From Lacinutrix sp. (GTDB lineage: Bacteria > Bacteroidota > Bacteroidia > Flavobacteriales > Flavobacteriaceae): a stretch of DNA of 64,000 bases. The stretch spans positions 240,135 through 304,134 of the forward strand of contig NZ_JAQWGS010000026.1 in assembly GCF_029238095.1 (NCBI RefSeq). Reading direction: 5' to 3'. Of the stretch, positions 58,930 to 64,000 are shown piece by piece. The notes under the pieces were generated by a model. The model did no database searches. It worked only from the letters and a program-made list of their open reading frames with translations, and was not told the DNA's origin. Numbering within the stretch: the stretch's first letter is position 1; every line of letters starts with the position of its first letter. Position numbers and translations under genes: made by a program.

Positions 58930-59017
58930 GGAGAATTGGCAGAGTGGTCGAATGCGGCAGTCTTGAAAACTGTTGAGGGTCACACCTCCGGGGGTTCGAA
59001 TCCCTCATTCTCCGCCA
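58930..59017 (+). tRNA. tRNA-Ser (anticodon TGA)
   Basis: An 88-base class II tRNA with the CCA end encoded. The acceptor stem GGAGAAT pairs with ATTCTCC, followed by discriminator G and CCA. The anticodon loop CTTGAAA gives TGA (reads UCN). The extended variable arm is typical of serine tRNA, and the T-loop is GGTTCGAATCC. The integrase gene starts 235 bases downstream, so the 3' end of this gene is the likely attachment site of a mobile element. Confidence 0.96.
58994..59017 (+). other. Probable attL: 3' end of tRNA-Ser
   Basis: The T-arm and acceptor half of the tRNA is the usual crossover region for tyrosine integrases next to tRNA genes. The second copy (attR) would lie beyond the right edge of the window. 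Exact limits cannot be set from this sequence. Confidence 0.4.
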
Positions 59018-59037
59018 AGATTTATTCAAAATCGACG

Positions 59038-59073
59038 AAAGTCCTGTAAACTCAATGTTTATGGGACTTTTTA
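59038..59073 (+). terminator. Intrinsic terminator after tRNA-Ser
   Basis: AAAGTCC / GGACTTT arms (59038-59044 and 59064-59070), extended by TAAAC/GTTTA inside the stem and followed by a T run, 20 bases after the tRNA. Confidence 0.7.
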
Positions 59074-59116
59074 TTTTACCCAAAACATCAAAATATGTAT
59101 TAAAAACCATTCTGTT

Positions 59117-59249
59117 GGTGACCTATTAGGTGACCTTTTTATAACCTTAATTAGGTCACCTAATTGTTTATAACTGTTTATAAATCAGAACAATATATCA
59201 ATTAAAAGACCTCGAAATTTTGTAAATTAATGTATAATTAAAGGTCACC
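59117..59249. repeat. Four GGTGACC/GGTCACC sites upstream of the integrase gene
   Basis: GGTGACC lies at 59117-59123 and 59129-59135, and its reverse complement GGTCACC at 59154-59160 and 59243-59249. The middle pair forms an 11-base inverted repeat ATTAGGTGACC / GGTCACCTAAT. The outer pair share a longer imperfect TTCTG-GGTGACCT match. The last copy ends 3 bases before the integrase ATG. These are candidate binding sites for the integrase or the HTH protein, for recombination or autoregulation. Confidence 0.6.
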
Positions 59250-59252
59250 AGA

Positions 59253-60503
59253 ATGAACAAAACATTTGGATTATTATTCTACTTAAAAAAGAGTAAAGTA
59301 GATGCACAGGGCAAATGCCCTATTTACCTACGTATTACCATAGATGGTAAGCGTACAGAGATTAGCACAAAACGTACCATTGAGATTGAGAAATGGAGCG
59401 TTGAAGCCAATAAAGCTATTGGTAGAACAGAAGATATACGAGAACTAAATGCCTATTTAGATTCACTTACTACAAAAGTATATCAAAGCCAAAGAGACTT
59501 AATTCAAGATAACAAAGAGGTTACTACCGAAACCCTTAAAAACAAGTTTTTAGGAGTTGAGGAAAAACAAAGAACACTTATAACCATCTTTAAAAATCAC
59601 AACAAACAAGTTGAAAAATTAGTAGGTAGAGAGTTTTCAGCCGGAACTTTAGAGCGTTATAAAACGGTATGTAAGCATCTACAAGAGTTTATGCAACTTC
59701 AATACAATGTAAGTGATATACCTGTAAACAGAATTGACCACAAGTATATCACAGATTTTGAGTTCTATTTAAAAACGGTTAGAAACTGCGGACATAACAG
59801 TACAATCAAGTATATCAAGAATTTTAAAAAGATTGTACGTATAGCAATAGCAAACGATTGGATTAAAAAAGACCCATTTCTTAATTATAAAGTACGTTTA
59901 AAAGAAGTAGAACGCCAATTCCTTTCAGAAGAAGAAATACAAACAATGCTCGAAAAAGAGTTACACACCAATAGATTAGAGCAAGTAAGAGACATTTTTA
60001 TATTCTGCTGTTTTACTGGTTTAGCATACAGCGACGTTAAGAAGCTCTCAAAAGACAATTTGGTATTTGGTATTGATGGAGATAAGTGGATAAAGACAAA
60101 GCGTACTAAAACAGATACACGCAGTAACATTCCACTACTTCCAACCGCTTTAGAAATTATAAAGAAATATGAGAATCATCCAGAGGCAGTTACAAAAGAT
60201 GTTTTACTTCCTGTATTGAGCAATCAAAAGTCTAATGCCTATTTAAAAGAGATAGCAGACTTGTGTGGTATCAATAAAAACTTAACCACCCATTTAGCTC
60301 GTCATACGTTTGCAACTACTGTAACATTGTCTAACGGTGTGCCAATGGAATCAGTAAGCAAAATGTTAGGGCATAAATCACTTAAAACGACACAGCACTA
60401 TGCTAAAATATTGGATAGAAAAGTAAGCGATGATATGGCAATTTTGAAACAAAAGTTTGCTGATAAAAATACTCGACCAAACACCAATAAGATAGCCCAA
60501 TAA
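59253..60503 (+). CDS. Tyrosine-type site-specific integrase
   Basis: Recombinase of 416 residues. It has an N-terminal arm-binding domain (LLFYLKKSKVDAQGKCPIYL), a SAM-like core-binding domain (about residues 110-210) and a catalytic domain. Catalytic residues are the Lys of KRTKT, His/Arg of HLARHTFA, His of MLGHKSLKTTQ and the nucleophile Tyr of HYAKI. The usual first Arg motif TGLR is TGLAYSDV here, as in Bacteroidetes conjugative-transposon integrases of the IntDOT group. It lies just downstream of tRNA-Ser, so it probably integrates the element into that gene. Confidence 0.94.
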   Translation: MNKTFGLLFYLKKSKVDAQGKCPIYLRITIDGKRTEISTKRTIEIEKWSVEANKAIGRTEDIRELNAYLDSLTTKVYQSQRDLIQDNKEVTTETLKNKFLGVEEKQRTLITIFKNHNKQVEKLVGREFSAGTLERYKTVCKHLQEFMQLQYNVSDIPVNRIDHKYITDFEFYLKTVRNCGHNSTIKYIKNFKKIVRIAIANDWIKKDPFLNYKVRLKEVERQFLSEEEIQTMLEKELHTNRLEQVRDIFIFCCFTGLAYSDVKKLSKDNLVFGIDGDKWIKTKRTKTDTRSNIPLLPTALEIIKKYENHPEAVTKDVLLPVLSNQKSNAYLKEIADLCGINKNLTTHLARHTFATTVTLSNGVPMESVSKMLGHKSLKTTQHYAKILDRKVSDDMAILKQKFADKNTRPNTNKIAQ

Positions 60504-60534
60504 CAATTTAATCTAAAAATAGAGATTTATACCT

Positions 60535-60561
60535 GAAACTGCCTGTAATACAGGTGGTTTC
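60535..60561. terminator. Hairpin after the integrase gene
   Basis: Nested arms GAAAC ... GTTTC and CCTGT ... ACAGG around a 3-base loop, 30 bases after the integrase stop. There is only a weak T run, so it may be a terminator or an RNA-stabilising hairpin. Confidence 0.4.
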
Positions 60562-60686
60562 TTGTTAAAAAGTTCACCTATTTCGTTAATAACTGTCAAT
60601 AACTTTTCATTTATAAAAGGTGATTTTGGCGTATATTGTATGTTAGAAATCAGGTAGTTAATACCTATTAATATTTTTTATATAGA

Positions 60687-60950
60687 ATGACATTTGAAGT
60701 AATTACAAAGGATGATTTAAAGACTCTAAAACAGGAAATCATAACAGAACTTAAGACAATTTTAGGAAGCCAAACAGAGCAAAAAAAGTGGTTAAAATCA
60801 GCGGACGTACGTGAGCTATTAAATATCTCACCAGGTACGTTGCAAAATTTACGAATCAATGGTACACTACCCTTTACCAAAATGGGTAAAACAATGTACT
60901 ATGAGTATGACGATGTAGTTAGAATTTTAACCCAAAACAAGAGTGCTTAA
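60687..60950 (+). CDS. Excisionase-type helix-turn-helix protein
   Basis: An 87-residue DNA-binding protein. The N-terminal half is a charged helix (DDLKTLKQEIITELKTIL). The second half is a MerR-like HTH_17 fold: KWLKSADVRELLNISPGTLQ, then LRINGTLPFTKMGKTMYYEY, the usual wing with a Tyr-rich strand. Such proteins act as excisionases or regulators in Bacteroidetes integrative elements. The TAA stop overlaps the ATG of the polymerase-like gene (TAATG), which suggests translational coupling. Confidence 0.87.
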   Translation: MTFEVITKDDLKTLKQEIITELKTILGSQTEQKKWLKSADVRELLNISPGTLQNLRINGTLPFTKMGKTMYYEYDDVVRILTQNKSA

Positions 60951-62479
60951 TGAGATTATACATACCAGAGAATTTAGACATAGACCAAATTGTTTATGAT
61001 TACCCACCTAATTTTAAAAAGTACAAACACAAAAGAGATAAGCTATTATATGTTATTCATTTAATAAATGCGCTTACACTCTACAACAAAGATTTAATGT
61101 ATGATGACTTTGTATCTATAAGTGCAAAAATCTTACAGGACAAAATCTCTAATTATAAAGAGTACTTAAACTATCTTATCAACGTTGCGAAAATTATAGA
61201 AACAGATAATCAATATTTTGTTGGCTCAAAATCAAAAGGGTTTAGACTTACTGAAGAATACAGATGCGAAGTAGCTATTCATTCTATTAGCGACCAAACA
61301 TTTCACAGGAAATTAAAAGTTGAACGTAACAATAGAGCAGTTTCAGTAAACCATCTAAACTACCTAACAAAATGGTTTGATGAAAAATTAGAAATTGATA
61401 TTGATTACGTCAATAATTTTTTAGCCGAAGAATATGCGTTGAAGAAAGACAACAAATCTTTGTGGCAATCCAAAAAGTTTAATAACTATGGTAAGGTCGA
61501 AGTCAAATATAAAAGACCTATTGACCAATTAAATCACGCAAAAATTAGCGTAGAAAAAATAAGCCGTAAAGATTATTATTTGTTGCACGATGATAATGTA
61601 TATCGCTTCCATTCCAATCTTACTAATATGCGAAGCGTTATCAGAAATGCAGTAACGTATGATGGCCAAAAATTAATTTCGATAGATATTAAAAATAGCC
61701 AACCTTATTTAAGCACTATATTGTTGAGTCGCTCGTTCTGGATTGAGCAAAAAAATGAGCCAAATACACAAAAAGAGTTATCAATCAGATTCGACGACCC
61801 CAAAAACCGACCTTTTTATTCTTTTAATAGTATAAATGATAATAATTATAAGGTTGATGGTAAGATTGATGATAGATTGAGTATATCTCACATAAAGGTA
61901 CACGATACTGATTCTTACATTATGTTAGGAGATATTGATAAAACCCTTATGAATAATGAGTTTAGTCAGTATACAAATCTTGTGGTGAGTGGGACACTTT
62001 ATGAGTTTTTAGAACAACAATTTAGTCTACGTTTAGGTGAAACATTCTCAAACCGTAAGGAAGTAAAAACAGCAGTATTTCAAGTGCTATTTACAGATAA
62101 TAGGTTTTTGGGGCAAGAGGATGCAAAACCAAAGAAGATGTTTAAGGAGATGTTCCCATACGTGTATGAGGTGTTTAGACAGATTAAGAGTAAAGATAAA
62201 TCATTACTTCCAAGATTGTTGCAGAGCATTGAGAGTTACTTAATGATAAATGTTATAGCAAAACGCATATCAATAGAATATCCAGATGCACCAATATTTA
62301 CAATACACGATAGTATTTCTACCACAGCAGAATATGTAGATATTGTTGAGGCTATAATGACAGAGGAATTAACCAAAGCGATAGGACACACACCTAAATT
62401 AGAGCCAGAGGTATGGTGTAAAAGCAATATGGTAAAGCATCTTGAAACTTTAAAGGAGAAAGCAAAGGTTGTCGCTTAA
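60950..62479 (+). CDS. Family-A polymerase-like protein of a mobile element
   Basis: A 509-residue protein coupled to the HTH gene. Its C-terminal half carries, in the right order, marks of the family-A (Pol I / T7 RNA polymerase) palm and fingers. Motif A is KLISIDIKNSQPYL (Asp246). Motif B is SNRKEVKTAVFQVLF, with Arg369-x3-Lys373-x3-Phe377 spaced as in the Pol I O-helix. Motif C is IFTIHDSIST (His453-Asp454), closest to the HDS of phage-type RNA polymerases. The first 230 residues are helical and basic and show no exonuclease motifs. It could be a replicative polymerase, primase or initiator of the element. This reading is from motifs only; a database match may carry no name. Confidence 0.6.
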   Translation: MRLYIPENLDIDQIVYDYPPNFKKYKHKRDKLLYVIHLINALTLYNKDLMYDDFVSISAKILQDKISNYKEYLNYLINVAKIIETDNQYFVGSKSKGFRLTEEYRCEVAIHSISDQTFHRKLKVERNNRAVSVNHLNYLTKWFDEKLEIDIDYVNNFLAEEYALKKDNKSLWQSKKFNNYGKVEVKYKRPIDQLNHAKISVEKISRKDYYLLHDDNVYRFHSNLTNMRSVIRNAVTYDGQKLISIDIKNSQPYLSTILLSRSFWIEQKNEPNTQKELSIRFDDPKNRPFYSFNSINDNNYKVDGKIDDRLSISHIKVHDTDSYIMLGDIDKTLMNNEFSQYTNLVVSGTLYEFLEQQFSLRLGETFSNRKEVKTAVFQVLFTDNRFLGQEDAKPKKMFKEMFPYVYEVFRQIKSKDKSLLPRLLQSIESYLMINVIAKRISIEYPDAPIFTIHDSISTTAEYVDIVEAIMTEELTKAIGHTPKLEPEVWCKSNMVKHLETLKEKAKVVA

Positions 62480-62516
62480 ATAAAATAATTGCACAACCAT
62501 TGCATCATTAAATTTT

Positions 62517-62524
62517 TATCTTTG
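62517..62524 (+). promoter_or_regulatory. Candidate Bacteroidetes -7 element before the DUF6660-type gene
   Basis: TATCTTTG matches TAnnTTTG and ends 5 bases before the GTG start. TTG occurs at 62500 and 62489, with spacings of 14 and 25 bases that are outside the usual range. Confidence 0.35.
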
Positions 62525-62529
62525 TAATT

Positions 62530-62850
62530 GTGAAATTTGTAACAATCATATTATCCTTAATAGTACTATTGCTTTCAGCAAAGCCTTGTTCTGATGGTCA
62601 AAATATAGAAGACCAGCAGCATCAAGACGAGATAAGTACAAATCATAATCATCAAGAAGATAGCGACGATTCTTGTCCTGTAACTTGTATTTGTAATTGT
62701 TGCGGTATGACAATTACTTACGAACCCATCAAGACATTTGATTTAAAACTTAATATTGAAATCTCGACGGAGTTAATTTCTACATATCAACCTATTTACG
62801 GGTTTAATTTCCTTTCCAATATTTGGCATCCGCCACAAGTAATCAGCTAA
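62530..62850 (+). CDS. DUF6660-like small Cys/His-rich exported protein
   Basis: A 106-residue protein with an N-terminal hydrophobic leader (MKFVTIILSLIVLLLSAKPC), then an acidic His-rich stretch (EISTNHNHQEDSDD) and a Cys cluster CPVTCICNCCG. This composition is typical of the DUF6660 proteins that precede TonB receptors and metal-efflux genes in Bacteroidota. It probably binds metal in the envelope, which is inference. The start is GTG (62530-62532). The TonB receptor gene follows 49 bases later. Confidence 0.72.
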   Translation: MKFVTIILSLIVLLLSAKPCSDGQNIEDQQHQDEISTNHNHQEDSDDSCPVTCICNCCGMTITYEPIKTFDLKLNIEISTELISTYQPIYGFNFLSNIWHPPQVIS

Positions 62851-62899
62851 AACAAATCGATTTTAAATCAATTATTTAGTTAATTACAAATACAATTCA

Positions 62900-63943
62900 A
62901 TGAATAAATACCTATTGAGCATAAAGCTCATATTAATACTTTGCCTATCGTTACAGGCACAAACATCAGACATACAAATAAAAGTTCTAACAGAAGCTGA
63001 AAACGAGCCTTTATTTGGTGCTACGGTTTACTTTGAAGCATTAGAAAAAGGAGCAGTAACCGATTTTGATGGTATTGCAACTTTTACAGAAATACCAGAT
63101 GGTCAGCATCAAATAATAATTTCCTTTTTAGGCTTTGAAGCATTTGAGACAACAATTCAAATTCCAAGCAATACAGCGTTAGTCTTTAAATTAAAAGAAG
63201 GTGGCAATCAATTAGATGATGTAGTATTGCAATCTTCAAGAAGTACGAGAACCGTTAGAAAAATACCGACACGTATAGAGTTTATAGGTGCAGAGGAATT
63301 AGGAGAAAAAGCAATAATGAATCCTACTAATATTTCTATGGTGCTTCGTGAAAGCACAGGAATACAAATGCAACAAACATCATTAAGTAGTGGGAGTACC
63401 AATATTCGTATTCAAGGTTTAGATGGTAGGTACACACAACTTTTAAGAGATGGGTTTCCCTTATATGGTGGTTTCTCAAGTGGGTTAAGTATTTTACAAA
63501 TCCCACCTTTAGACTTACAACAATTTGAGATAATCAAAGGAAGTTCATCAACGCTATACGGTGGAGGTGCGATAGCAGGATTGGTAAATATGGTATCTAA
63601 AACACCAGATGAAGAACCTGCATTAGATATTATGCTAACTCAAACCCAAGCGTTAGGAAGTACAGCCAATGTATTTTATAGTAAAAGAAATGAAAAATTC
63701 GGTGTATCACTTTATGGTTCTGGTCATTATCAAAAAGCATACGACCCAGAAGATGATGGCTTTAGCAATCTACCAAAAACAACATCAATTTCATTTAATC
63801 CTAAATTGTTTTATTACCCATCAGAGAAAACAACACTTTGGTTTGGATTAAACGGAACGTATGATGATAGAATTGGTGGAGATATGACAAAAATTGAAAG
63901 TGGTGCGGATGGTATTCATCAATATACAAGATTACGTTCGTAA
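62900..63943 (+). CDS. TonB-dependent receptor, truncated
   Basis: N-terminal half of an outer-membrane receptor, 347 residues. A signal peptide (MNKYLLSIKLILILCLSLQA) is followed by a carboxypeptidase-like beta domain (about residues 24-105), the plug domain (RSTRTVRKIPTRIEFIGAEE, IRIQGLDGRYTQLLRDG, IIKGSSSTLYGGGAIAGLVN) and the first barrel strands. Full-length members have about 700-800 residues. Here the frame ends at GIHQYT followed by four residues unlike the family and a stop at 63941-63943. The following bases belong to an unrelated methylase-like frame. With the DUF6660-like neighbour it resembles a metal or siderophore uptake system carried as cargo. Confidence 0.85.
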   Translation: MNKYLLSIKLILILCLSLQAQTSDIQIKVLTEAENEPLFGATVYFEALEKGAVTDFDGIATFTEIPDGQHQIIISFLGFEAFETTIQIPSNTALVFKLKEGGNQLDDVVLQSSRSTRTVRKIPTRIEFIGAEELGEKAIMNPTNISMVLRESTGIQMQQTSLSSGSTNIRIQGLDGRYTQLLRDGFPLYGGFSSGLSILQIPPLDLQQFEIIKGSSSTLYGGGAIAGLVNMVSKTPDEEPALDIMLTQTQALGSTANVFYSKRNEKFGVSLYGSGHYQKAYDPEDDGFSNLPKTTSISFNPKLFYYPSEKTTLWFGLNGTYDDRIGGDMTKIESGADGIHQYTRLRS

Positions 63944-64000
63944 ATTAGGTGTCATACAAAACTCAATTTATGGTGTAGATATACAACCCAAAGTGTTGTT
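63921..64000 (+). pseudogene. Fragment of an Eco57I/type IIG-like DNA methylase, joined to the TonB gene
   Basis: The frame from 63921 to the window end reads NIQDYVRKLGVIQNSIYGVD followed by IQPKVL. The GVDIQP segment with the preceding NSIYG is characteristic of Eco57I-type restriction-modification methylases (type IIG and BREX PglX-like). The frame has no start and overlaps the end of the TonB frame in another phase, so it is the internal part of a gene whose beginning is missing. More may follow beyond the window. Only 26 codons are seen, so the family call is tentative. Confidence 0.5.

Noticed and set aside
59253..60503. Integrase lacking the usual first catalytic Arg (TGLAYSD instead of TGLR)
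   Set aside because: This replacement is known in the IntDOT group of Bacteroidetes integrases, so it is not a sign of inactivation.

Overview
The window is a 64 kb piece of an AT-rich (roughly one third G+C), gene-dense chromosome from a marine member of the Bacteroidota, most likely family Flavobacteriaceae. The evidence is a menaquinone gene cluster, a proteorhodopsin with a divergent Blh retinal-forming oxygenase, a RibB with a decayed GTP cyclohydrolase domain, DUF2490, DUF2853 and DUF6660 proteins, Bacteroidetes-type -7 elements (TAnnTTTG) and an IntDOT-like integrase. This placement is inferred from gene content, not from a database search.

Left part (1-15.1 kb), almost all on the minus strand. 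This is the menaquinone pathway in three blocks. A PaaI/MenI-like hotdog thioesterase, menF and menD are at 12.8-9.45 kb. menB and menA, followed by a UPF0173 hydrolase, are at 6.9-4.4 kb. menC, a CPBP membrane protease and menE (cut by the window edge) are at 2.6-0 kb. No menH is visible. Between the blocks lie a C1 cysteine peptidase, a CvfB-like S1 protein, a DUF2853 protein, a beta-carbonic anhydrase and a damaged DUF2490 gene.

Phototrophy module (16.0-17.8 kb). A green-type proton-pumping proteorhodopsin and the blh beta-carotene oxygenase that makes its retinal are divergent. They share a 118-base spacer holding three copies of TTTTAACAAA at 20-21 base spacing.

Core housekeeping region (17.8-58.4 kb). 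This holds dnaK, serine dehydratase, panB, an RluA pseudouridine synthase, an aldehyde dehydrogenase, a ComM/YifB ATPase, adenine deaminase, a DsbD with a duplicated N-terminal domain, tilS, a four-helix-bundle gene with a premature stop, pabB, a DEAD-box helicase, lpd, a PAS-LuxR regulator split by a frameshift, an Lrp regulator divergent from a methionine gamma-lyase-like enzyme, nhaC, katG, tpx, dagK, ftsK, lolA, an LptF/G permease with an unusual duplicated membrane tail, ribB, a DegT aminotransferase, a thioredoxin and a nitroreductase. Most transcription units end in visible intrinsic terminators.

Right end (58.9-64 kb): a mobile element. A tRNA-Ser(UGA) gene is followed by a tyrosine integrase with GGTGACC repeats in front of it, then an excisionase-type HTH gene overlapping a 509-residue protein. 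I read that protein as a stripped-down family-A (Pol I / T7 RNA polymerase-like) polymerase: motif A Asp246, motif B Arg369-x3-Lys373-x3-Phe377, motif C His453-Asp454. This is the best candidate in the window for an undescribed system. Cargo follows: a DUF6660-type Cys/His-rich protein and a TonB-dependent receptor. The receptor breaks off after about 340 residues and runs directly into a piece of an Eco57I/type IIG-like DNA methylase.

Sequence-quality note. Four genes (carbonic anhydrase leader, DUF2490, a methyltransferase, PAS-LuxR) have single-base frame breaks, three of them in A/T runs of 7-8 bases. These may be real mutations or slippage sites, or sequencing indels.
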